DNA of 64,000 nt from Rhabditoides inermis (lineage: Eukaryota > Nematoda > Chromadorea > Rhabditida > Rhabditidae): NCBI GenBank assembly GCA_963966185.1, contig CAWZYM010000252.1, forward strand, positions 269,501-333,500. Direction: 5' to 3'. Positions 10,981 to 21,659 of the stretch are shown in pieces. Position 1 is the first letter of the stretch. Each line of letters starts with the position of its first letter. The position numbers were made by a program, and so were the translations under genes. The notes below the pieces were generated by a model. That model was not told the origin of the DNA and searched no databases. It worked only from the letters and a program-made list of their open reading frames with translations.

Positions 10981-11716
10981 AGAGAAGGAGAGATAGACAA
11001 GAGGGAGGGAGGGAGCGACTAGTTCAGGTGCACTACCCCACCGCGTCGGACCGTCGAGACGTGATGGAGTGGCACATGCGTCTTCTCCGCGAGCGCCGCT
11101 ACGTGTACAGCAAGCTGCAGAAGCTGCGCACGTGGGTGAGTGAACGATGCCATCGATCACAGTCAGCAATGTATCCTGACAAACAACATCTGCAAAACCC
11201 GTTTCCAAATAGCGAACCGCTCCAACCCGTAGCTGGATATCAAATTGAAATTACCTAATCGATTGGATCCTTCATGCTGTCTGAGACATTTCCTGTGCGA
11301 TTTTGTGTAGTAGGAACTAACCGATTGAGATTTCCGCCAGCGCACAATCGGTACCCACTGTCTTCGAGTTCGATTTATTTTCATGAAAGACTTTCGGATG
11401 AAAGAAACACGTTGTCACGGATATCATAAGCAATCCGACTGTAAGTTATCTACAGTCAAGTACATTTCTATCATATGATGATGTTTTGATGTGTTTAGGA
11501 GACGCCGAAGCCAGCAGTGGACCATCAGCGCGTGTTTCTGTTGAACAGGGAGGACGCGTACTGCGTGCGCAGGTGGGTGGCTGGCATGACAGGGGGCGGA
11601 GTGGCCAGCTTCCACCATCTTCTCCCCCATCTCTCTTCAGGTACCTCTCGCAGTTCTTCCGCGCCTCCCGCCGTCGCACCACCACCCCGCATCCATCATC
11701 ATATCACACTATTTGA
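9378..11716 (+). CDS. FkbM-type methyltransferase
   Basis: Exons 9378-9488, 9539-9658, 9863-9937, 10062-10118, 10417-10491, 10584-10643, 10691-10807, 11028-11135, 11499-11572 and 11641-11716 join in phase to about 290 residues. Family signals are HVVTLGVGHDTVAEQ (SAM-binding loop region), FVGAEERNRELYE, FVHVAVGG, MIDIEGSEFGTLPAFY with the conserved acidic IEG, GIVVCQANIEVHYP, and the closing RVFLLNREDAYCVRR. These match the nematode FkbM/Methyltransf_21 group, predicted SAM-dependent methyltransferases of unknown substrate. Such proteins often have an N-terminal membrane anchor; none is seen, so an upstream exon may be missing. Intron 4 has a GC donor (GAG|GCAAGC). Introns 5 and 7 hold long CT and GA tracts. 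Confidence 0.85.
10119..10416 (+). other. GC-AG intron containing a hairpin
   Basis: The donor is GAG|GCAAGC rather than GT, the acceptor TTTTTAG|AAG. Coding phase and family similarity (ELYE|KLGTF) require this junction. Inside, AGGAAACGAGTCTG and CAGACTCGTTTCCT form a perfect 14-bp inverted repeat. Confidence 0.75.
10501..10552 (+). repeat. (CT)n microsatellite in an intron
   Basis: Uninterrupted CT dinucleotides upstream of the exon-6 acceptor of the FkbM gene. Confidence 0.95.
10835..11000 (+). repeat. (GA)n-rich tract in an intron
   Basis: Interrupted GA repeats fill most of the 220-bp intron 7 of the FkbM gene. Confidence 0.95.
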
Positions 11717-11879
11717 TACAGCTGTTATCTATTATGTGATGATGAAGATGTACTGCGGATTGATAATGAAACCGACTGGATGAAACTTTGAACTGTCATC
11801 TGTTTGATTGGACTAGGGCCTATAAGGCTCGCACTTAGCTCACGATGTGTCGATGTGGTGTGGTGGTGTAGCTCACGAT

Positions 11880-12057
11880 GTGGTGTGGCAATCCACTCTC
11901 ATGGTAGCCAGAAGGCGTCACAGCACCATCTACGGACTCAAGAACGGAATTCAAGACGTCCAACGCCACCCAACTCCCTCTGCTGACGTTGTCGTGATCT
12001 AAGAACCCCACCTTGTTCTCGACTAGGAGGACCCCGGAATCAACCGGCTAAAAAAAT
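11880..12057 (+). mobile_element. tRNA-derived SINE, family A copy 2 (5'-truncated)
   Basis: Begins within the body at TGGTGTGGCAATCC and follows copy 1 closely to the shared end CAACCGGCTAAAAAAA. The tRNA head is missing, as in a 5'-truncated retroposition. It lies between the FkbM and Tudor genes. Confidence 0.85.
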
Positions 12058-12222
12058 CAAGTAGTGCCGCTTGGTGCAACCATTTGTAGTGTTTGCTCGT
12101 GCACTACCGTTTTGGCGCGTACGGACGGACGGCGCGACACGTGAATTTGTGTTTTTTCTTGTTTTCCTTGTTTGTTTTTCGTCATTCCTTCTCTCTTTCC
12201 ACATTGTATCGTTGTTGCAGTG

Positions 12223-15200
12223 ATGTTAGATGGCTGGGGCGACCCTGTCGCGTCCTCCTTGTCCGCAACTCCACTCGACGAGCAGGAGAACCGCGGCGGT
12301 TTCACCAACCAACGGTTCGTTTATATATGGTATTCCTTCGAATTTTCGTTGGCTATTGTTCACTCGTTCAGTACGTGGGAGTCGCGCGGGTTCCAGAAGG
12401 CAAAGACGGTGGTGTTGAGCGAGTGCAGGGACCTCGTACTCGTGCCGACTGGAGACGACTACAGGATCCGCGGTAAATGGTTTTGTCTTGTGTAATTGCG
12501 ATCAATCGACTAGAAATTTGTATGTCATTTTGTTTATATTGTAATTCACCGTGCATCGTTTTATTTCAAGTTCCTAAGGCAACCCTCGCGGCCTCCGTGC
12601 GGCTTTTGCGGGCCTTCCGCGGGGAAATGTCTCGAAGGCCGCTTGGGCAGCGCGGGAGCTCCGAAAAAGCTCCCGCGGAAGCCGCGAAAAATTTCGCGTC
12701 TTTCGCGGGGATTCCGCAGGAGACCCGAAACGACCAACTAGTTTTTACTGGTTCGGTTGTTTTAGCTCACGCTCTATCGCAATCAGATTTCCGCTGCGGA
12801 GAGACGCAGAGGGAGGGCGAGAGTAGAGACGGCGAGAGACGGAGAGAGAGCAGAGAGCATTTCAGATTTCCGCTGTTGAGAGACGCAGAGGGAGGGCGAG
12901 AGTAGTTACGGCGAGAGATAGCATTTTTCTCTAACATTCTCTTCAATGAGCTCTGTTCTAATAGGTTACGTAAACCCCCCGTTGTTTTTTGTCGTTGTCT
13001 TCGTTGTTTCTTTGTAAACGCATACCACGACATATGTTAAACCCATCATTTTATTATTGATACATACATTATACACGAATCACCCACAATAACAATCTGA
13101 CAGTCAGAGATATACACAATGACAATGTTGTTGTTGGGGGTGGTACTGCGCTACTTGGAATCGGCATCTGGTGCAGTATCTTGAGCTTGTTCTTGATCGG
13201 GGTCTGCTTGTACTGTAGTCTTCTGATTCTTGTGTGGTAGAGAGCCGTACACGCTTGAAAACATGACGTTAAAACAACTGTACGTCCAAAACATTAACTA
13301 CCGGTTATCATGCTGCAGTGTTGTCTAGCACCATCTCATCGCATGGCCGAGACTCGGTAGAACTGCAAACATAGACATATATGTACATGTGAGAACTGAG
13401 GACTTGAGCCACTTACCTATAGTCACCACCTATAGGCCTTAGTTGCAATGTACAGCCGTAGAGTAGAACCACATGATAGGAATGATTCACCTGAAACAAC
13501 ATAAATACTGATACATATCACAGTAGAAAACAGTAATAAATAAGAAAATAAACAGTATGAACACATACAAAGTGAAAAACATTGAACTTGTATGTTCACG
13601 AGATTCAAACTGAAAAGGACGCCATCACCGTCTTCGGGTTTTCCGCGAAAGCCCCGCGGAACCCGCGAGAATTCCTCGGAGCTTCCGCGGAACACCCGAA
13701 AAAGAGGCGAGCTTCGCGTTGTTCCGCGGAAAGTTCGCGGGAAGTTACTATTTCTCGGAGCTTCCGCGGGGCTTCCGAGCGGCCCGCGAAAAAATCCGAA
13801 ATCCCGCGGGGGCTTGGCGGTTTGTCTGAGTCAATACTTTTCAGAGCTGACCGAGTCGCATCCGCAGTTCTGCTGGCGCTTCTCCGGCGCATCCTCTCTC
13901 GCGCAGGTTAGTGAATACTGATTATCGATTGGTTGTATATTGATTTGTCGATTGCAGTTCCACTTTGACATGGCTGAGCGCTGGCTGAGCGATGACGGCT
14001 ATCCCATCGACCCCAAGGAGACGGGCGCCGGACAGGTGAGTGTCTCAAGTTTGCTTTCCACCCGTGACAACTCTGTTTTGCGAAAGAAAATCATGCACTG
14101 TGGCGTTAGACTAGTATGAAATGACAAATCCCCACGGGGTACCTGGGACCTGTGCTAAACGCCACTGCCCCTTCAAGTGCATTCCAGGTCCTCTTGTAGT
14201 GCAACAGTTAGTGCGTACACTGTTTTGCAGGACCTGCCCGTGTTCTATGCGCACCTCCCGCACGCCTTCTCCCCATACGAGTTCAGCGTCATGGTGGGTG
14301 GTGATAAAACAGTTATTCTATTATTATTATGTACGAACTCAATATTAATATTAGTTAATGCTGGTATAGTGTTTTCTGTGATTCAGCCGAAGCAGTTCGT
14401 GCCGGTGCAGCGGCGGTTGGAGGAGGCTATGCAGGCCGTGTACGAGAGAGGAGAGGTCGAGGAGCTGGGCAAGGATCAGGTGCGACAAGGAGGAAGCACA
14501 CTACACACACTACACACAATCGATGAGATCGATTGGCCCTGAAATGTTCTCATCAGTGATTCCTGAAGTTTCCCATACAAGTCTCATGTGCTATTCCTGT
14601 TGCAGATGGTGTCGGGGATGGCGTGTGCGGTGTGCGTGGAGGGTCGCTGGCTGCGCGCGCGCGTCATCCGACCCTGCGGACTCACCTCCGTACTCGCAAC
14701 AATGGTACCTTGATTCCTTCATAGTCTAATAGGTCGCTTTTTACGGCAATGTTTGTAGATCGTAATATGACTGGGTTTTTTTTTTTCAGTTTCTGATGTC
14801 TAATCTAAGGTTGCTGTTGTTTAGGTGGACTTGGGCACGGATGCTATCCTGGATCGCGGCTCGTTCCGTCCCCTTCTCAAGCGCTTCGGACGCGCCCCGC
14901 CCCTCGCACTCGCATGCAGGATCAGGGGTGAGTGAGGCCATGCGTAGAAAGGGAGTGGAGGAACACATCATCTTTTTTTTTGCAGATTTGGTCAACTTAA
15001 AAATAAACAAATAAAATATTGCTTGTTAAGACGTGTTCATCAACGACCTGGAGCAGAAGCGCATCGAGGAGTTCCAGCGGCTCGTCGACAGCTTCGGCAG
15101 GAATGTCCGCGTGCAGCTCACCACCACCACAGAGCCCTACCTCGTGAGTGCGGCCGGGTGTGGTTCAACCATACACATTATGGGCCAAGACAAAGGATTG

Positions 15201-16200
15201 ATAACCATGGATATTTGTGTTTTATAATGCTTGTGTTCAAAATGAAGAATTTTTCAGATTTCAGAATAAAACCGATTGTTTTAGTTTGACACGAACATGC
15301 GCTAGGAAAAACGTTCCGGTTACTCTTACGTTCTAATTTCTGTATGAGAACAAGTTACGTTACGTTATGTTTTATTTCGTATGATACAAGTATGAGCTTT
15401 TCTTGTAGATTATAATTACACTACACTTCGGCTGCTTCTGACTAAATGACTTTGTTCTTGAATGTTTACGTAGTTTGTTTGTAGGTGAACGTGCTGCACC
15501 CTACAGTGGCGGGGCAGAATGTGGGCGCTCTGTTCTACCGGCCGGTGTCAGACGGACAGAGGGAGGCGGCAAAGGCAAAGAAGTGGGCTGCGTGGAGACA
15601 GCGTAATGTGAGTCTGCGGTTATCACAGCAAGAAGTATGTGTCCGCTGAGCGAAATAATCCTTCTAGGCGGATGGTTTTCTGAACCGCGGTTACGGCGGA
15701 GATGAGGTGGTGGAGAAGAGGGAGGAGGAGCAGGAGGAAGAGGAGGAGTGGTGAGTGCGGGAGAAGTGCTATTGTGTCTTGCGTGTCCATCACATCACAT
15801 CTATCACATGTATTTATAGTGATTCGTGTCGGGTTTTGTCCTGGGTTTCTGCCTTCTGTACAAAGATCATTTTCATCTAAAATAGAAACAAAAAGTTGCG
15901 AAAGTTTTCAACTTATAGAATCAGTGTTACAGGTGTTATCATTCAATGTAAAAATTTATCTCGCATTAAATTCAACTTTGATGAAGTTGATTCCTGCGAG
16001 CTTTTCCTCAACTATTCATCTACTTGTGAGAAACAAAGAAACTAAACCTGCTGTGCGAGTCCGAGATTGCATATGTACACGATAAAAAAAACTTTTTTTT
16101 ATCAATCAATCGTTTATCCGGAATCGTTATATCTGAATATGACAACACAATCATAATAATAATAATAATCATAATAAAATAATAAATCATGATAAAAAAC

Positions 16201-16250
<50 letters not shown>

Positions 16251-19200
16251 GAAGTTGCAACAGTTTACCATAAACCATATCAAGTATGCACCTGTGCCTG
16301 TGCATAACATCATAATACAATGATGACGATTCGCAACTTGCTTTTTGCCTTAACAGAAAACGGGGATCCTCTTTTTGCTGAAAACATGAATAATGATGTT
16401 GTAATGAAATGTAGTTATGAGCATTCTTTATCAAGTTATCATTCAAAATTTGACAACTTTTGTGCGCCTGTGATGAGTGATTGGACGAAGGTGAGATGTA
16501 AATGGCTCTATTTTGTTGTCGGTTACAAGAATTCGAATTCGAAAACACTTGATAAGATATTTGCGTAATAGTGAAATGCAAAATTTTCGATATGATGGGT
16601 AGATTACGATTAGAACACAGCCGGAAGAAATGCCGTGACTAGCTATGATAGTCGCCATTATTAAATGCGTATCTAAAAGTGCAAGTTGTATCACGTCAAC
16701 ATACGCTCAATTACTTTGAACAAACCAACACTCGAAAATTATCGATAGTACTTCGTAGCATGCTGGAATTCCTAATGCAATCAATGGAAATGAAATCTAA
16801 ATTTCATGTTTTTTTTATTTATCAAAGTGGACTCACCTGGATGATAAGTTGTTTCAGTAGAGTGGTGTGCATTTTTCTAGTCTTGTCGCTCATACTGTAT
16901 TTATGACCATTTAATATGGTGAAGGATAAAAATATGCTCGTAGAAGTCGAAACGATTATAATCATAATCTCAATAAGAAGGATATATACGAATATCTGAA
17001 ATTTTGTGTTTTCTCCACACTTAAATCACTATTAGTTTAATGATAGGATTGTTGAAATCATACACAATAAATCCTTCTCGAAAAATTTCTTTTTCGAAAA
17101 TCGGATATTTTTTGCTGAATTCTATTTTTTCGCTAGCTGTCATCACTTCTCCACAAAATATCGCATATGCAAATAATGGAATCAGCATTATAATATAGAA
17201 TATTAACATCATTTTGTTAAATGAATCCGTTTTCAAAAAGTGATTCGTTGGTAGAATGATCTATAACAAAATATTCCTTCCGACACAATTGAATATATCA
17301 CTCACTTGTAATCGATAAAAGAACGGCTGAGCTATGGAACATCCAGATACGACACCTAGTCCCATGGACATGATCTTTATTTTTAAATTATAAACATTTA
17401 AAATGTTGCACTAAATGTTCACGTACAGCAAGATAGTGTGTCGGTATGCGAAGAACTATTGATAGAAATCCACCGGTGAGGCCGGCCGGCACAGGAATGT
17501 ATACCCATGGAGTTGTCAAAACACACACGTTGAAGTCGAAAAGGAAGGAGGCTAACTGAAACAAATACTGTCGGAGAGCATCATTCAAAAATTCTTGTGT
17601 ACCTGATGGTTGAAGATGTGCCATCGGTAGACCTTCATGCCACTAGACGCTCCTCGAATTGTCATGTACAGCATGAACACGCTGACTGGCAGCACGAAAC
17701 ATGTGCCATAGAGTTGCAAAAGTTTGAAAAAGTACTTGTTGGGATCGTTAAAAGGAATTATCGAAGCCTTTTTCAGTTATCACAGTGTCGCGAATTTTGC
17801 TGTCGATACAGGTGAATTCAGTTATACGCAGGTGTTGACAGAAAAAAATTATTCGAAAAAAACAACTTAAAGGGAGTGTACACTCTGAATTCCGAAGTTG
17901 AGTTAGCACCGGGATGTGAAAATATGTTGAAAACGACTCAGTTTTGTCAATACAACTATTTGCTGAAAATGTCTGCAAGTTGGTGAAAATTGAGCGCAAA
18001 ATGTATCAAAATGCAGAAATTGGTGCCAATTGGTGCCAATTTTCAATGTTCAACAGAATTTTTCACCGACTTATAGGTATCTCCGACACATAGTTGCTTT
18101 GACAAAAGTACATCATTTTCAACATATTTTCACATCCCGGTGCTAATTCAACTTCGAAATTCAGAGTGTACACTCCCTTTAATGTAAAGATCGAAACCAA
18201 TAATTATGATAATTTGATAATGTAGCCCAACAATATTTGAAAGGATTCTGCGTCTTTAATGTAAAGTACTTCTAGGGACTGTGAATACGAGCCGCCGCCG
18301 CAGTTCATCTACAGTCTGGAGAGAAGCGACAAGGCCACCCGCGTAGTGGACGGAAAGTTCCGAGTTGGTGAGTGAGAGGGGAGATTGAATAGACAGTGAC
18401 TATGGTCGGGGAGAGAAGAGCAAGGAGAGATGGATCAATGCCGCAGGTTTCGTGGAGAATGCCCGCCTTGTGTACGCGCACGCCGAGTGGCAGCTGCGGT
18501 TGCGACACAAGATGGAGATGGAGATGAAGGAGGAGGTGGGTGGGGGACGCGGGGTGGATGTAGACACTATGCGAGTAGACATGTCTTACAGACAGCAAAT
18601 ATGGGGGAAGAAGAGGTGGATGGTGGGGAGGACAGTGTTAGTGGAAAAGACCGGCGGGCTGGTGGGGCTGGTTATCACAGCATTTTGAATACTGTAATAG
18701 TTTCCTACTTGTATTACCTCTTTTAAATTGTTTCTAAATGAACATTCTTTCAGTGGTCCACGTTCCCTCTGCTGCCATCTGAGTGGGTGGAGCCGGGTGT
18801 GGCGTGCGCTCTGCGTTTCGACTTGCGAAGCGTGGAAGGAGTGATTGAAGGAGGAGAGGGAGAAGGGCAGGGCGATGGACAGACAGCCATAGAGGAGGAT
18901 GGAGTGTACAGGTCAGTGGGGTGTGGACTTTTTGCGTTAGTGCCGATTGCTAAAGAGATGGCAGTTTGTTTTTTTCTTCTTTTTCCATTATACGATTGCA
19001 GGGCGGTGATGGAGGAGATGGTGATTGGTGAGGGAGAGACGGGAGAGGGCGGGCAGCGAGTGCGGGTGCTACTCGCCGACCACGGCTGCAGTGTGCAGGC
19101 GACAGTCGATGCACTGCGCGCCATTCCCGACAAGTTCAACGAGCCTCCTCTTGTGAGTAGAGTCTGACGATGAAGCGAAACGCCCTATTCTCACAGCCTT

Positions 19201-19899
19201 CTTGTGCATTTCTCATTTCTTTGATTCAGCTGTACGTGGTTGGTCTCTCGCAGTCGGGCGAGTATCATCCCCATCCCACCGAGACGAGACTGCTCAGGCA
19301 GGTGTTGAGGTGAGTGCGGGAGAGCGAAAAAAGAATATACTTTTTTTGTGGAAAAGTAGGTTGTAGTAGTGTTGTGAGTCTATTCAGAATATCCATGTTG
19401 AGGTGCGGGAGAGAGAGAGAGAGAGAGAGAGAGAAAAGAATATTCTTTTGTTTGGGTTTCGAGGAAAACAGTGTTTTGTAATGGTTGTACTAGTGTTATG
19501 AGTCTATTCATAATATCCCTTCAGTGAGTGCGGCGGCGTTGTTCGTTTCGTGGCCGACCGGAGGCACAAGCGCATTCCGATGCGCGGTCGTCTCATCGGA
19601 GAGGGGTGCGAGACGGGCGAGTGGATGGGCGGCGACGTGGAGGAGGAAGTCAAACAGCGGTACGTCATTGCCCATTGTTTTTTCAAGTGTTAGTGCTGTC
19701 CCGGCAATTTGGTTGTAGCGGTTATTGTTGCAGAATGGACATGTTGCGTGTGTCGCACCCGTGTACTGCAGTTGCGCCCTACGTGCCGCGCCTCTTTTCG
19801 CCCCGCCCCCTGATCAACTTTCGTCACGTGCTTCACTGTCCGATGGCGCTGCTCAAAGGAAAGCTGGAGTACGCGTCTCTGCCGGAACAGAGTTGCTGA
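12223..19899 (+). CDS. Tudor-domain protein (two Tudor domains)
   Basis: Eighteen exons join in phase: 12223-12314, 12372-12472, 13845-13906, 13958-14035, 14231-14293, 14387-14479, 14606-14704, 14825-14927, 15031-15143, 15485-15607, 15668-15750, 18276-18367, 18447-18535, 18754-18911, 19002-19152, 19230-19309, 19525-19659 and 19734-19899, giving about 640 residues. The first Tudor core is ACAVCVEGRWLRARVIR, then a strand, VDLG and SFRPLLKRF. The second is ACALRFDLRS, GVYRAVMEEM, RVRVLLADHGCS and LRAIPDKF. Tudor domains bind methylated Arg/Lys, and nematode multi-Tudor proteins commonly act in germ-granule small-RNA pathways; a role there is inferred. The start follows a TTGCAG acceptor. Intron 2 holds a GC-rich foldback and intron 11 a nested receptor and a MITE. 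No specific orthologue is claimed. Confidence 0.82.
12572..13815. mobile_element. GC-rich palindromic arrays flanking an AT-rich core
   Basis: Two GC-rich blocks (about 12572-12735 and 13615-13815) are dense in palindromes such as GGAGCTTCCGCGG, GAGCTCCG and CCGCGG. They flank about 880 bp that include AT-rich sequence. The right block, reverse-complemented, shares many motifs with the left, so the whole looks like a foldback element in intron 2 of the Tudor gene. Terminal boundaries and target duplication are not resolved. Confidence 0.5.
16141..16250. repeat. AAT/TTA trinucleotide microsatellite
   Basis: Interrupted AATAAT followed by about 17 uninterrupted TTA/ATT units, just downstream of the nested receptor. 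Confidence 0.95.
16443..17757 (-). CDS. Srh-type chemoreceptor nested in the Tudor gene (start codon not found)
   Basis: Seven exons (complement) 17603-17757, 17427-17555, 17306-17374, 17030-17260, 16837-16995, 16715-16796 and 16443-16672 keep phase and match the second receptor at 29.2-30.5 kb exon for exon. Motifs include FVLPVSVFMLYMTIRGASSGMK (TM1 end, read in two parts), WVYIPVPAGLTGGFL, CSIAQPFFYR, MHTTLLKQLIIQ and the TM7 SHGISSGCVL with PSYRKFC, typical of nematode serpentine receptors of the Srh group. The first exon lacks an ATG: a CTG stands near the expected place, preceded by in-frame stops. A MITE lies about 110 bp upstream. It may be an intact gene with an unseen short 5' exon, or a recent pseudogene. 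Confidence 0.7.
17867..18182. mobile_element. MITE with 60-70 bp terminal inverted repeats and TTAA/TA target site
   Basis: Ends read TTAAAGGGAGTGTACACTC and its complement. Inverted similarity runs on through CACCGGGATGTGAAAATATG and GTTGAAAA. The palindromic tip permits either a TTAA (piggyBac-like) or a TA (Tc1/mariner-like) duplication. The internal 180 bp has no ORF. It sits in intron 11 of the Tudor gene, upstream of the nested receptor. Confidence 0.88.
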
Positions 19900-21659
19900 A
19901 CGCCTGGTTGCGTGGAATTATAGGAATTGAGAGAGGAGTGTGTGATAGAGAAGAAGAAGAAGAGAGAGAGTTCATGGAATGGCAATCTGTGCATAGTGTA
20001 ATTTTTACCTGTAATGTTTGTAAATGCCAGAGTTTATTAGAGTTTTAATATCATCATGATTGATTACAGCGAATTTCACGGATTTTAAAGATTTTCCGAT
20101 TTTCCTTAGGAATATGGGTTTTGTGACGAGTGTGTATTGCTCACGTGAATATTGTATGTGTGTCGTTAATATTGCGGTTTGTAGTTTCTGTTGTTTACGC
20201 GGTTCTGTTTGTATACTCGATTGGTGCAACTAAACAATTTCCCAACGATACCGGTTGTGTTGTTATTAGGTGAAAAAGGGGAGTGCATGGAGTGATAGAG
20301 TAGAGGTGAATTGAATAGTTGCGTTGACTGCACTTCGTGTTTGAATCGATGGTCACCTCTCAATACTCGCGTGACTTGTTGTTTGTTTTCCTGAGAGTTT
20401 TGGAATTTTCTGTAATCGAAAAAATACTTGTGTGTGTGTTTTTTCTCAAAAGGTTGAGGGAAGCGAATGAATGGACTGTCAGATTATCTTCTGGGTAGTC
20501 TAGTGTGTGTCTTGGATAATTATGTTTATGAGCTATTTTTATTTTTTTAGAAATATGTTTATGATGTGAAATTCAGACATTTTCTCGGATGAGCCGTTCA
20601 ATTGTTAATATGTCCCCGCGTTGAAAAAGAGCAAGATTGTGTTTTGAAGCTTTTGATATCATACGAGGTAGTGGTCACAGTAATGCTTTCGCTACTTTCT
20701 GCTTATATCGTTTCATATAATTAATTACTACGCATTATAACATCAATGTGAAATATCGTCTGAATGTATCTAACCAGAAATTATCGCGTGCGGCACCTGC
20801 AGATAATTCATATGCAAATCATAATTGAAAGTACAAATACAGAGAAACGTTGTGAGTTGTGATAAACATAATCATGTGAATAGTATAGTAGTCGTGAGTT
20901 AGACGACATTTGAAATAAAAGAACACAAATTTATCTTTAAACTTTAAAGAAGTGTATAAATTGTAGTAGTTTCGTGGTCATGGATGGATCAAGGCCGCAT
21001 ACTCTATATCGGATAATTATTCTATCGTGTTTGAACCTCACTGAAACAACGTATAATTACACCATAATTACTGTGGTGTTTCAGCATCAGACATCACATC
21101 TGTACTCCTGTCTGTAAGCGTTAGCGTACATACAGTCGTTCTCGCACCGTTCTCGCGTCTCACTCAGACTACCACTACTGTAGCGAATCAGTACGCCAAA
21201 TACAATCCGTTTTGTTGACACGATGTTTGTATTATTATCTGACGCATTTCACAACGTTCTCTGAGGTCTGTCTAGACTAGATTAGATAGTGTAGTCAATG
21301 CAAATGGGAGAATCGTAATTAAATGTTTGATTTCTACATATTCACTAGTTGTTTTTAGGATTGTCTACAAGTTGCGGAAAATAATAACGGATTTTTGTTG
21401 GCGTTCGATGTGACGTGATTATCTCCTAATGAGCTGCTGGTTTTCATATATAAATAGTTATGAGCAGGCTATCTGTCTGCTTCTGCTCACATGGGAAATG
21501 GGAAATTATTGCATCGATTCGCGTGCTACTGCCGGTCTGTTAGCCTTTCTAATGCATCCGCGTCTTGCTGACATTATCCCTTTCACAATCTGCTGAAATA
21601 GATTTGATGTTCGATGTTTCGGTTAATAATTCCACATGTTTCGGGTTGTTTTTCCAGAA
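19900..21659. other. Intergenic region between Tudor gene and UGT
   Basis: About 1.75 kb of AT-rich sequence. It contains the 3' flank of the Tudor gene and the promoter and 5' region of the UGT. No exon, tRNA or repeat family member is recognised. Confidence 0.5.
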
